Below are positions 36,003 through 43,978 of a DNA stretch of 64,000 bases, piece after piece. The translations under genes were made by a program, and so were the position numbers. Origin of the DNA: Sphingobium yanoikuyae (GTDB taxonomy: Bacteria > Pseudomonadota > Alphaproteobacteria > Sphingomonadales > Sphingomonadaceae); contig NZ_CP053021.1 of assembly GCF_013001025.1 (NCBI RefSeq), forward strand, positions 1,498,501 to 1,562,500, given 5' to 3'. Numbering within the stretch: position 1 is the stretch's first letter; each line of letters begins with the position of its first letter. A model generated the notes under the pieces. The model did not search any database and was not told the DNA's origin. It worked only from the letters and a program-made list of their open reading frames with translations.

Positions 36003-36433
36003 TGCCGGACCAGTCCGTCCAGGTCCGCCAGGACGTTGAAGCCGGCCAAGTCCTGTCGTCTGCCGCCAATAATGGGCCTTGCACGATGGTCGAGCAGCCA
36101 GGCATGGGCCTGGAAGCTGCCATCTTCGGAGCGGCGTACACCGATCCGGATCCAGCTTTCATGTCCCATCCAGGCGAGCAACGTCCGTGTGGCCACGGCC
36201 TGGGTCAGGCACGTGGCGCCGGGAACAAGTCGTGCGACGATGCTGACAGCGCGGGCGACTTGGCGCACCCAGAGCGGATTGCGCTGGCCAGTGGATTGCG
36301 GCAACCATTCGCACAGGCGCGCATAGCTGGTGAGGCTGAGGGCAAGACGGACAGCCAATACCACAGACAGTGCGACCGGCAGCAGGAGTGCCAGAAGCAG
36401 CCCTGCCAAAGTGCGATCAGGACGCCGGCGCAT
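35999..36433 (-). CDS. Lasso leader peptidase (B2, transglutaminase-like)
   Basis: A 144-residue bacterial-transglutaminase-like cysteine protease. The catalytic triad is visible: Cys in VPGATCLTQAVATRTLLAW, His in GSFQAHAWLLD and Asp in the following WLLDHRARPIIGG. An N-terminal hydrophobic stretch (LAGLLLALLLPVALSVVLAV) may anchor it to the membrane. It removes the leader after the penultimate Thr. It overlaps B1 upstream by 17 bases and the cyclase by four. B1 and B2 being separate genes is the split-B arrangement. Confidence 0.93.
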   Translation of the reverse strand: MRRRPDRTLAGLLLALLLPVALSVVLAVRLALSLTSYARLCEWLPQSTGQRNPLWVRQVARAVSIVARLVPGATCLTQAVATRTLLAWMGHESWIRIGVRRSEDGSFQAHAWLLDHRARPIIGGRRQDLAGFNVLADLDGLVRQ

Positions 36434-36716
36434 GCTGGACGCTGATCAATGTGAACTGCGACAGGTTGCTTAACAGGCTCTCCAGATCCTTGCGGCACTG
36501 TTCCGGTCGGACGTCAAAGCGTTGTTCGATATTGTCCTGCAGTGCGCCGACACTGGTGGGGGTCGCGATCGTTTCCCAGACATGGACGCCGACGCGATTG
36601 AGCGCGAAATAGCGGCTGGAGGTCAGGTCCAGTAGAACTCTCTCATTGTCTAGGTCGCAAAACACGATGTTGGGATCTGCTGCCACGATTGTCGCGGATG
36701 GCCAGGCGATCGTCAT
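36417..36716 (-). CDS. Lasso RiPP recognition protein (B1, PqqD-like)
   Basis: A 99-residue PqqD-family protein, the leader-binding element that brings the precursor to the B2 protease. The typical core is VLLDLTSSRYFALNRVGVHV followed by WETIATPTSVGALQDNI and a helical C-terminus. It lies 72 bases after the precursor gene, separated from it by a hairpin, and overlaps B2. It binds the YxxPxL stretch of leaders in characterised systems. Confidence 0.93.
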   Translation of the reverse strand: MTIAWPSATIVAADPNIVFCDLDNERVLLDLTSSRYFALNRVGVHVWETIATPTSVGALQDNIEQRFDVRPEQCRKDLESLLSNLSQFTLISVQHAPAS

Positions 36717-36751
36717 CTTTCTTCCCCGCTTCCAAGGGCTTTGCAGGAGAA

Positions 36752-36781
36752 TGGACGCCCCCTCTGTCCGAGAAGGGCGTC
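36752..36781 (-). promoter_or_regulatory. Hairpin between lasso precursor and B1
   Basis: GGACGCCC (36752-36759) pairs perfectly with GGGCGTCC (36774-36781) around a 14-base loop, eight bases downstream of the precursor stop and without a T run. Such hairpins after lasso A genes are thought to stabilise or attenuate the transcript so that precursor exceeds enzymes. Confidence 0.6.
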
Positions 36782-36788
36782 CACCCTG

Positions 36789-36929
36789 TCAGGAGAACGT
36801 GAGCTCGCCGCGCGGCGTACCGTCCGGGAAGGTCGCGTCCAGGCTTTCGCCATAGGACGTGCCCTGCGTCAGCGATTCGAACGAGCCGAGTTCGACGAGC
36901 TCGGGCGATTCATAAGACTCCTTTTCCAT
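36789..36929 (-). CDS. Lasso-peptide precursor (A)
   Basis: A 46-residue precursor. Leader residues 1-22 begin MEKESYESPELVELGSFES and end LTQ. They fit the lasso leader rule YxxPxLxxxG (Tyr6, Pro9, Leu11, Gly15), with Thr21 at the penultimate position. Predicted cleavage after Gln22 gives a 24-residue core starting GTSYGESLD, with a nine-residue ring closing Gly1 to Asp9. The following ATFPDG resembles the D-A-x-x-P-D stretch of paeninodin. The core ends ELTFS, and the terminal Ser is the expected phosphorylation site of the adjacent kinase. AGGAG lies six bases before the ATG. All processing is inferred from family rules. Confidence 0.92.
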   Translation of the reverse strand: MEKESYESPELVELGSFESLTQGTSYGESLDATFPDGTPRGELTFS

Positions 36930-36964
36930 ACTCAACTCCTCATCATCTGCTGAACCATTCAGCG

Positions 36965-37031
36965 GGTATAAATTGATCGTAAGTAAATGTTTAAGTCAAA
37001 TTCCAATCCATCCGCGGTAACACCTATAGGT
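36965..37031. promoter_or_regulatory. Lasso divergent promoter region with palindrome
   Basis: The 167-base AT-rich gap between the lasso precursor and the divergent nucleotidyltransferase gene. AACACCTATAGGT (37019-37031) contains the perfect palindrome ACCTATAGGT. On the minus strand a candidate -35 TTGACT (complement of 36994-36999) stands about 20 bases further in, with TTTATA at 36965-36972 rather far away (21-base spacing). GGTAACACCTAT here recurs exactly at 57272-57283. Confidence 0.5.
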
Positions 37032-37096
37032 ATAAACACATATCGCCATGATTTAACTTTGTAGGGCAATGTTTTGCATAAGCTAACATTCAAGGC

Positions 37097-38257
37097 GTGA
37101 CTGATGTGTTGTTAGATCCCTCCCGCAAGGCACGGAAAATCGTGGACATCGTGAGATGCCATGTGGCCCTGTCCGTTCCGCAGATGATCGTTAGCGTCCC
37201 CTCTCCGGCGATCGACGCGGACGATTGGGCGGACATCATAACAGTTGGGAAATCTTGTAAACTTCTGCTGCACCTTGGTGCCGGGCTCCGCGCCGCTGGG
37301 CAGCATATTCCGGACGCCTTCTCGCGCGAGGAGGACAGGTTCAGGAAGTTGACGCTCGCGATGAACGGCGTGAACATCGCTACAATAACCAATATATCTA
37401 AAACTCTAATCCATGATGAGCTGCGATTTATAGTTTTCAAAGGGCCGCTTGCTCAGAGAAGAATCTATGGCGGATACTTTCATCGTCCCTCATCGGATGT
37501 TGATATCCTGATTGATCGCGGTGATCTGCGTCGCTGCACTGCGCTTCTCCAGGCGGCAGGTTATTTCCTGCCCGCGGAATGTGATCGTATCTGGTGGCGT
37601 GCGTTTCTGGGAGAGCAGCATTTCTTCTCGCGTTCGCCGAACCAGGCAACGGTCGACGTTCATCATCGGCTCCAGCAGCCGGGTTGTCCGCACCCCATGG
37701 ACGTGGGCGCGTTTCTGCGTGAGCCGGCGGATCAGGAATTGGGGCAAGTGAAGGTTCCCTGCATATCGCCAATCCACGAAACCCTGTTGGCAAGCCTGAG
37801 CTTCGTGAAGTCTCTGACCCAGCATTGCCACGCAGCGGCCTATCTTCTGGATTTCTGCGCCGCGATTGCCGGGCTCGATCATGCGGCCTTGGCGATTTTG
37901 CATCAACGGGCAACGGAGCAGAATATCGAGCATAGTCTGCGCATTACCCTGGCCTGTGCCGAAAGCATGTTCGGCTTGGAAGTGCCGGAATTTGCGGAGC
38001 CACTGCCGATCTCGGACCTGTTTGGCGCGGATTTGTCCCTGGCCGTCTTCACGCCCGATGATCCGTCCATTGCCTGGCCGCGCTTGCGGCATTTGCTGTG
38101 GCGGCTATGCGATAACCGGCGAGCCGGCCAGAAACTGGGAACATATATGTGGGTCGGTGGCAGCTTCCTGGCGTCCAAGGCAGCGCGCAAGATACCGGGA
38201 TGGCCGAAGGAAGATCCCACCATTATCCATGTTGCGCCTGTTGCCGCATCGGGCTGA
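37097..38257 (+). CDS. Nucleotidyltransferase-fold protein of the lasso cluster
   Basis: A 386-residue protein of the NTP_transf_5-type nucleotidyltransferase group. Motifs are RFIVFKGPLAQRRIYGGYF and the metal-binding pair in RPSSDVDILIDRGDL, with a further Asp in ATVDVHHRLQQ. The start is GTG (37097). It diverges from the lasso precursor across a shared promoter region and ends 20 bases before the convergent manA. Homologues accompany kinase-containing lasso clusters, and one such cluster has been linked to sugar attachment on the phosphorylated C-terminus. It may therefore tailor the phospho-peptide. The exact reaction is inferred. Confidence 0.8.
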   Translation: MTDVLLDPSRKARKIVDIVRCHVALSVPQMIVSVPSPAIDADDWADIITVGKSCKLLLHLGAGLRAAGQHIPDAFSREEDRFRKLTLAMNGVNIATITNISKTLIHDELRFIVFKGPLAQRRIYGGYFHRPSSDVDILIDRGDLRRCTALLQAAGYFLPAECDRIWWRAFLGEQHFFSRSPNQATVDVHHRLQQPGCPHPMDVGAFLREPADQELGQVKVPCISPIHETLLASLSFVKSLTQHCHAAAYLLDFCAAIAGLDHAALAILHQRATEQNIEHSLRITLACAESMFGLEVPEFAEPLPISDLFGADLSLAVFTPDDPSIAWPRLRHLLWRLCDNRRAGQKLGTYMWVGGSFLASKAARKIPGWPKEDPTIIHVAPVAASG

Positions 38258-38277
38258 TCGCTCTGCGTGAAAAAGCA

Positions 38278-39063
38278 TCACACCGTTGCGAACAGATAGT
38301 CGGCGTCACTGGCCGCGCGGATCAGGGGAGTGGGTTGGGTCAGCAACCAGCACTCCCCCGCCCGCCAGGTCAGGCCATCGATGTCCCCGCGCCCCCGCAA
38401 CGGAATGAACCAGGCGAGACCGCTGTTGGTCACGTGCAGCGCGTCTCCGCCCTGCATATGTGCCAGTCGCAAACCGAAAGGCCCATCATCTAGCAGGACG
38501 CCGCTGCAGCCAAGTGGACGATGCAGGGCAACAGCAGGGCGCTGCTCGGTTTGCAGATCTCCGGCGGTCGCCTTCGTCTCAAGGCCGCGAGTGCGGTCAT
38601 GTCCATCGCGATTGCAGGTCAGGTCGATATTCTGCTGCACTTCGACAAGAGATATGCCGGCGCCAATGGCATATATGGTGCCAGCCGGCACGAAATAGAA
38701 ATCGCCGGCGCGAGCCGGCCGCCAATCGATGAACTGCGCCCATGCTTCAATTTCCGCCGCATGGTGCTGCAGCGGCTGTTTCAGCGGAACGATCGTGCCG
38801 ATGCCGATCATCGATGCAGGCTCCGCCTCGAGGATGTACCAGCATTCTTCCTGGCCGGTGGATTCGCGGTGGGCGTGAATATGGGTCGACAATCTAACGC
38901 TGGTATAGATGTACCTAACCTGTAGCGGGGGCTTGGTTCCGGACGGAGATCCAAACCACAATTCGCCGATGCGCTTGCCCAATTTGTCGACAGGGTGGTT
39001 AGGGGCGACGTCCTTTCCCCAGATCTTTTCCACGAAATTTGGCTGAAGCTTAATACTTGGCAT
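38278..39063 (-). CDS. manA: Mannose-6-phosphate isomerase, class I type
   Basis: A 261-residue cupin-fold isomerase that interconverts fructose-6-P and mannose-6-P, supplying GDP-mannose for polysaccharide. The zinc ligand region is STHIHAHRESTGQEECWYIL, the start VEKIWGKDVAP is the family N-terminus, and AGDFYFVPAGTIYAIGAG forms the second cupin strand. The length suits the short bacterial form. It faces the nucleotidyltransferase gene and sits at the edge of the polysaccharide locus. Its upstream region carries AACACCTAAT at 39187. Confidence 0.9.
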   Translation of the reverse strand: MPSIKLQPNFVEKIWGKDVAPNHPVDKLGKRIGELWFGSPSGTKPPLQVRYIYTSVRLSTHIHAHRESTGQEECWYILEAEPASMIGIGTIVPLKQPLQHHAAEIEAWAQFIDWRPARAGDFYFVPAGTIYAIGAGISLVEVQQNIDLTCNRDGHDRTRGLETKATAGDLQTEQRPAVALHRPLGCSGVLLDDGPFGLRLAHMQGGDALHVTNSGLAWFIPLRGRGDIDGLTWRAGECWLLTQPTPLIRAASDADYLFATV

Positions 39064-39186
39064 CGGGCATGCCTTGCGTTGTACCTTTTCGCAGGGCGAT
39101 CGATTGCCTCCGAGGTCTCATGCTCGTCTCCCGCAAGGAATGAGTTCATGAGAGTGATTGATTGGCAGCGGATTGAAATCCGTTCG

Positions 39187-39196
39187 AACACCTAAT
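39187..39196 (+). promoter_or_regulatory. AACACCTAAT element upstream of manA
   Basis: AACACCTAAT lies in the gap between manA (start 39063) and the acyltransferase 3' end, 124 bases upstream of manA. It is identical, on the opposite strand, to the element upstream of the gumD-like gene. Confidence 0.35.
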
Positions 39197-39261
39197 CGAC
39201 TGGCAGGATTGCGCAAGACAAGCTTGTCCATTCTTCCAGTTGGCCGCGCCTGTTTGACTGG

Positions 39262-40359
39262 TCAGGAAGAAGGGCTTTCTGCCGCTAACGGCAACGGTCG
39301 TGTCGCGGCATGGCCGTTCAGGGCATCGGTCAGCTTGCGACGGACCCAATTGCCGACGGGGCGTTCAAACATCTCGTTAGACAGGCCGGCGACGGCCAAG
39401 GACAAGATTGTCGCGATCAGGATCTGCATGGGCATGCTGATGCCCCATGCAGGCCCGGCGAGGCGAACCAATTGAAGGATGGGCATGTGGAGCAGATAGA
39501 GCGAGAAGCTATATGCACCCAGTCGGCGCATCAACGGATTGCCCCATAGCATGTCGTTGAACGGATGACGGATTGCTGTGCCCAGAATGACCAAGGCGCA
39601 GGCAACGATCTTCAAAGGGTCTGCATAGTAGATGATGTGTTTCGGATCGTTGGTCACGGGCGGGAATACCCATGCGCTGACTGAAGCAGGGGGTGCGATG
39701 AGGACCCAGATAAAGGCCGCGGTGAACAGCAGCAGCGGCGGGAATAATCGCGTCATGCGGTCTTCCGGGATCTGTCGGACCAGTACTGCGCAGAGAATTC
39801 CGGTCATGAAGATGTGCATCTTAGCCAGGGCAAAGATGCCCGGCAGCCAAGGGCTCGCTGCATAGCAGCCTGCCACGATCAGCCCGATCAGCACATATAG
39901 CCAGCCGCGTAGCGGTTGCTTCGCATGGGTGGCCGCCCAGATCGCCGGGAAGAGAAAGTAGAATTGGAACTCCGGCCCGATCGACCAGAAGACCGATACG
40001 GTACTGGTGAATGTTCCCTGCCGGACCAGTTCGATCAGTCCGATCGGATAGATGAAATCGGCGTAAACGAAGCGATAGATCAGGAAGGATAGCAGCGAGA
40101 CACAGGCGTAGAGCGGCACGATGCGCGCTATGCGCGCCGCAGCGTAGGACGCCAACGCATCTCGGTCGGGCGTTCTGGGGAGGTAGAGATGGCCCATGAG
40201 AAAGCCGCTGAGCGTGAAGAACAGCAGGACGCCATAATCGCCGGCGCGCGGATGCAGAAGTTCCGGATAGCCGAACGTGCGGAAGTGGCAGAATACGACG
40301 AGCAGGGCAGCAAAGCCTCTGATGCCGTCGAGCGCCGGTATATGACGGCCAGGGCTCAT
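39262..40359 (-). CDS. Membrane acyltransferase (acyltransferase-3 family)
   Basis: A 365-residue integral-membrane O-acyltransferase with about ten hydrophobic helices. Family motifs are IPALDGIRGFAALLVVFCHF near the N-terminus, the FFTLSGFLMG block, and WSIGPEFQFYFLFP. The start at 40359 (MSPGRHIPAL) forms a four-base overlap with the polymerase gene. GumF/GumG-type enzymes of this family acetylate sugars of xanthan, so it probably decorates the repeating unit of this polysaccharide in the inner membrane. Confidence 0.9.
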   Translation of the reverse strand: MSPGRHIPALDGIRGFAALLVVFCHFRTFGYPELLHPRAGDYGVLLFFTLSGFLMGHLYLPRTPDRDALASYAAARIARIVPLYACVSLLSFLIYRFVYADFIYPIGLIELVRQGTFTSTVSVFWSIGPEFQFYFLFPAIWAATHAKQPLRGWLYVLIGLIVAGCYAASPWLPGIFALAKMHIFMTGILCAVLVRQIPEDRMTRLFPPLLLFTAAFIWVLIAPPASVSAWVFPPVTNDPKHIIYYADPLKIVACALVILGTAIRHPFNDMLWGNPLMRRLGAYSFSLYLLHMPILQLVRLAGPAWGISMPMQILIATILSLAVAGLSNEMFERPVGNWVRRKLTDALNGHAATRPLPLAAESPSS

Positions 40360-41657
40360 GCGGCGTTTCCTTCCATGCGCGTCAGGCGTCCGCGGGCATA
40401 ACAGAAGCCGTAGACGACCCACATCAGGGCGGCTGTCTTGATTGACAGCAGTGAATTGCTGATGGGCAGGCAGAGTGCGAGGAAGAGCATAATGCCATGC
40501 TTTGCCATCCGGTTGCCGGGATCGCGACCAAAGCTGCTGCAGGCGAGTGCTAACCAGAGCCCGATCGCGATCACCACGGATTGAGCCTGGACGAAATCGG
40601 CCCAGCCGGCGTCATCGAACCGGACCCGATCCGCACGGACGCCCAACAACTGGTCAAGGTCCATCGATCGCAGTGCATCGAGCCCGACGCTGAGTCGTCC
40701 GGGAAGATTGTCTTGGTGCTCCGCCAGAATTCCCAGCGCTTCGCCCCCGACCAATGCGACAAGCAGCAACGGCAGATAGGCGACGCTCCATTGATCCGGA
40801 ACATAGGCGCTGATCGGCAGATAGAGGCAGAAGAGCAGGATCACGCTGAGCGCAAGCCTGCCATCGCACGTGACCAGCAGCACCGTCGTCGAAACCAGCA
40901 TGAACAGTCGCGCGCCGTTCGACAGAGACCGCCACATCGCCGCCGTGAAGATGGTACCGACGATGGCCCAGTTGCCGAGCGATACCGGCTCCAGAAACAG
41001 CGATGATCCGCGATGCAGGCCAAGGCCATCGAGCAGCATGCGGCCGCCGGGACGTTCCGAACTAAGAAATAGGTCGCCACCGGCCCAGAAGGCATCTGCG
41101 TCATAGCCACGGGTCTGCACATAATAGTCGATCACGCGAAAGGTTGAACCAAAGCCGCCAGGGCTCGCCAGTTCCCACAGGCCGACCAACATGATCAGCA
41201 ATTGCAACGACAACACTGTCTGACGCAGCAACGCGCCTTCAATGCGGGTTCCAAGCAGGATGAAGGCCGGGATCAACAATATGTCGCCCAGGATCTTGGG
41301 TTCGAAATATCCCTTGATCGCGCTCGTCAGCAGCGCCGAAAGGACCATGATCCAGGTCAGCGCCAGCCACCGAAAACTATGTTGAACCGGTTGCATGGTC
41401 CCGACCAGCAGCGCGGTCAGAACGATGCTGCCCTGCGCGGCGGACACGATGCCGGCGGTCATCGGGAATAGATGCGCGTTGACCCAGGCCAGGGCCGGAT
41501 TGAAGAGGACCGTGGCGACAAGCAGTCCGGCGGCGACATAGTTGACGAGCCTGTCATGGATCAGGCTGCGTCGATGCACCGCGTCGCGCCGCGCGCGAGC
41601 CGGTAGAGAAAGGGCAATCTCAGCCAAGAGAAGCCTCGACGAGCCTGGCGGCAACAT
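40356..41657 (-). CDS. Wzy/GumE-like polysaccharide polymerase
   Basis: A 433-residue membrane protein with about ten to twelve predicted helices (VNYVAAGLLVATVLF, GIVSAAQGSIVLTALLVG, WLALTWIMVLSALLTSAI and others). A large central loop (about 165-235) carries RGYDADAFWAGGDLFLSSER and a Gly/Ser-rich segment. The architecture is that of O-antigen-ligase/Wzy polymerases. By position between the acyltransferase and the GumK-like gene it is the likely GumE counterpart that polymerises repeating units in the periplasm. The ATG at 41657 overlaps the GumK-like gene by 38 bases; GTG 41579 is an alternative start. Confidence 0.82.
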   Translation of the reverse strand: MLPPGSSRLLLAEIALSLPARARRDAVHRRSLIHDRLVNYVAAGLLVATVLFNPALAWVNAHLFPMTAGIVSAAQGSIVLTALLVGTMQPVQHSFRWLALTWIMVLSALLTSAIKGYFEPKILGDILLIPAFILLGTRIEGALLRQTVLSLQLLIMLVGLWELASPGGFGSTFRVIDYYVQTRGYDADAFWAGGDLFLSSERPGGRMLLDGLGLHRGSSLFLEPVSLGNWAIVGTIFTAAMWRSLSNGARLFMLVSTTVLLVTCDGRLALSVILLFCLYLPISAYVPDQWSVAYLPLLLVALVGGEALGILAEHQDNLPGRLSVGLDALRSMDLDQLLGVRADRVRFDDAGWADFVQAQSVVIAIGLWLALACSSFGRDPGNRMAKHGIMLFLALCLPISNSLLSIKTAALMWVVYGFCYARGRLTRMEGNAA

Positions 41658-42744
41658 CGCTCCAATCCTTGCTCGCCACCGGGCTGCGGCCAGCGTTCAG
41701 TGCCCGATCAAAAGCCTCGACCATTTCCTGCGGGTGATCAGGCCGGTAACCAAAGCGCAGGGCATGGTCGCCAACGGCGAAATCGGGGCAAACGGCGGGC
41801 AGACCGATTGCCTTATATTGCAGGAGTTTGAGGCTGGAATCCGCGAGATAGGCGGCGGCAGCTGCGCGCTGATAGGCCGCGATCCCGACATCGGCATGCT
41901 GGAGATAGGGCAGCGTTTGCGCAAAAGGCATCTCTTCATGCTGGATCACATTGGTCGGAAAGACGCTCTTGGGCGATCCGATGGTGTGGAAGGTGAATTC
42001 CGGGCGTGCCAGCGCGAGGGTGCGGATCGCCCCGGCATCGAACAGCATCGATCCGACTGTGACTGCGTTGCGCTTGGTCGCGTAGGGACTGTCTGTTGCC
42101 TGATTGAGCAAAGCAGTATCGACGCCATGCGGAATGAATAATTTGGGGCAGCTGAAGGCCTCGAAATGCGGGAGCATGGAGCGGGCGACGACCACGATCA
42201 GGTCGATATCGGCCTCCGATTGCCAAAGCATGTCTTCAATGCATTCAGGCACGCCGGCGGTGGATAGAAGATCCGTGGCCCGATAGACGATCCGCGCCGA
42301 GGGTGCGACGGCTCGGATGCGCTTCAGCAATGCCGGCGCAATGCCGGATTCGACGATGATGATGTCTGCCGCGCCTGCCGCTTCGTCCAGCGCGGTGCAG
42401 CGGTTTCTGGCCCATTTGCTGTAAAGCCAGGATTCCACCTTGCTCGATACCGGCAACTTCACCGGATGCCATGCGCTGCGCCACAGATAGGCCTGAAGCC
42501 CGTCCACCTGTTCCCAGGCATTGGCGCGATCAAACAGATCGGCCCGGCTGTCGCCACGCAGGCGCGACAGCCAGCTGTAGCCGATCGACATGAAGGTCAC
42601 CTGATGGCCCTGTTGCGCCATATGGCGCGCCACGAAATGCACGCTCGCGCGGCGCCGGGTCCGATAGTCATGGCGCGAGATGATGAGGACGCGGTGTCCT
42701 TCGGCGTGAACTGGCTGTGGCTTTGCGGCGGATTGTCCGATCAT
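41620..42744 (-). CDS. gumK: GumK-like glucuronosyltransferase (GT70)
   Basis: A 374-residue glycosyltransferase closely patterned on Xanthomonas GumK, which adds glucuronic acid to the lipid-linked trisaccharide of xanthan. Shared blocks are SRHDYRTRRRASVHFVARHM near the N-terminus, RGDSRADLFDRANAWEQVDG, the motif IVYRATDLLS, IPHGVD, TVGSMLFDAG and ADSSLKLLQYKAIGLPAVCP. It is peripheral on the inner membrane in the model system. It is coupled to the GT4 gene by an ATGA overlap. The substrate is inferred from homology. Confidence 0.88.
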   Translation of the reverse strand: MIGQSAAKPQPVHAEGHRVLIISRHDYRTRRRASVHFVARHMAQQGHQVTFMSIGYSWLSRLRGDSRADLFDRANAWEQVDGLQAYLWRSAWHPVKLPVSSKVESWLYSKWARNRCTALDEAAGAADIIIVESGIAPALLKRIRAVAPSARIVYRATDLLSTAGVPECIEDMLWQSEADIDLIVVVARSMLPHFEAFSCPKLFIPHGVDTALLNQATDSPYATKRNAVTVGSMLFDAGAIRTLALARPEFTFHTIGSPKSVFPTNVIQHEEMPFAQTLPYLQHADVGIAAYQRAAAAAYLADSSLKLLQYKAIGLPAVCPDFAVGDHALRFGYRPDHPQEMVEAFDRALNAGRSPVASKDWSDVAARLVEASLG

Positions 42745-43925
42745 GAACGGGCCTCCGTGCTGGCAAGGATCTCGTCATAATAGTCTTCCAGGGCGGCTAC
42801 GCGGTTGCGGAGGTCGAACTTGGCGGCCACATGGGACCGGCCGGCTCGGCCAAAATCGCCGCACAGGTCCGGCGCCCCCAGAAGCGTTTGCAGATGGTCG
42901 GCAAAATCGTGGCTGTTGCGCGATCGTGCGAGCAGCCCGGTCATGCCGGGTTTGATCGCTTCGCGCATCGGGCCATCGTCAAACGCGATCACTGCCATGC
43001 CCATCGCCTGCGCTTCCATCAGCACGATGGGAAGCCCTTCGGAATCGCCGTTTGCCGCGCGCACGCTCGGCATCGCGAAGATGCGGTGACGGGCCATGGC
43101 CGCGAAGACCTCCGCGCGAGATCGTGCGCCCAGGAAATGCGGCTGGATGCCAAGCCGGTGGGCCTGGGCGACCAGGGCGGGCATCAGGGGGCCGCCGCCG
43201 ATAATGGTGAGCGGTTCGCTTCGGACGCGTTCTGGCAGTTTCGCCCAGGCGTCGAGCAGGAAATTGACCCCCTTCTTTTCGACCAGACGGCCGACGAAGA
43301 GGGCGCCCCGGCGGCCATGGGCGGCGGGTGGCGGCGGCAGGCTGGACGTGTCGATACCCAGCGGAATGACGCGCAGCTTGTGGTCGGGATAACCTGCGTC
43401 GAGCAGGCACTGCTTGATCCACTGGGATACGCAGATGATCCCATGGGCGTAACGCAGAAGGAAGGGCTTGAGCATCAGATACCAAAGTCCCTCGGTGCGG
43501 CGCGCATGTTCGCGCGCCGTCACCGTTGCATCATAGCCATGGGCGGTGACGACCAGCGGTATGTTCCTTCGCGCGGCAAGGGACAGGATGTTCGCCCCAT
43601 CCTGCAGGAAATGCGCGTGGATCAATCGCGTCGAGGGAGCCGACAGGACATCGCCGACATGGCGATATCGGCCGGTCAGTCGATTATAGACTTTTTCATA
43701 TTTGCCCGCCTGGGCGCGATGCAACAGATGGGGAGTGTGACCGTTAATAGAGTATCCGTTCAATATGTTCTCAGTTATTATGATCGGATTATATCTATTA
43801 AGACCCTGTATGTGATCTGATATGAAGGTTTCAGAAAGAGGAAGGAAGCCTCTTCTGTATATTGCAACGTTGGGTGTGCCAGATAATTCCACTAGGTGAA
43901 ATTCCTCAATTCGTTGCGGTTTCAT
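42741..43925 (-). CDS. GT4-family glycosyltransferase
   Basis: A 394-residue GT-B glycosyltransferase. The acceptor half contains RLIHAHFLQDGANI and VVTAHGYDATVTAREHARRT. The donor half contains GALFVGRLVEKKGVNFLLDA, LTIIGGGPLMPALV and the EX7E-type stretch EGLPIVLMEAQAMGMAVIAF. It resembles WcaL/GumH-type enzymes. It is transcribed ahead of the GumK-like gene, with a TAACACCTAT element in its 50-base upstream gap. The sugar transferred cannot be read. Confidence 0.9.
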   Translation of the reverse strand: MKPQRIEEFHLVELSGTPNVAIYRRGFLPLSETFISDHIQGLNRYNPIIITENILNGYSINGHTPHLLHRAQAGKYEKVYNRLTGRYRHVGDVLSAPSTRLIHAHFLQDGANILSLAARRNIPLVVTAHGYDATVTAREHARRTEGLWYLMLKPFLLRYAHGIICVSQWIKQCLLDAGYPDHKLRVIPLGIDTSSLPPPPAAHGRRGALFVGRLVEKKGVNFLLDAWAKLPERVRSEPLTIIGGGPLMPALVAQAHRLGIQPHFLGARSRAEVFAAMARHRIFAMPSVRAANGDSEGLPIVLMEAQAMGMAVIAFDDGPMREAIKPGMTGLLARSRNSHDFADHLQTLLGAPDLCGDFGRAGRSHVAAKFDLRNRVAALEDYYDEILASTEARS

Positions 43926-43968
43926 CGATTGGTATATCGAAGCTTATTATCGCTTTCGAGTAAGGCAT

Positions 43969-43978
43969 AACACCTATG
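43969..43978 (+). promoter_or_regulatory. AACACCTATG element between divergent glycosyltransferases
   Basis: CATAACACCTATGC: the TAACACCTAT element ends in the start codon (43976) of the plus-strand glycosyltransferase and lies 44 bases upstream of the minus-strand GT4 gene. Placement over a start codon makes a regulatory role less certain here. Confidence 0.3.
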
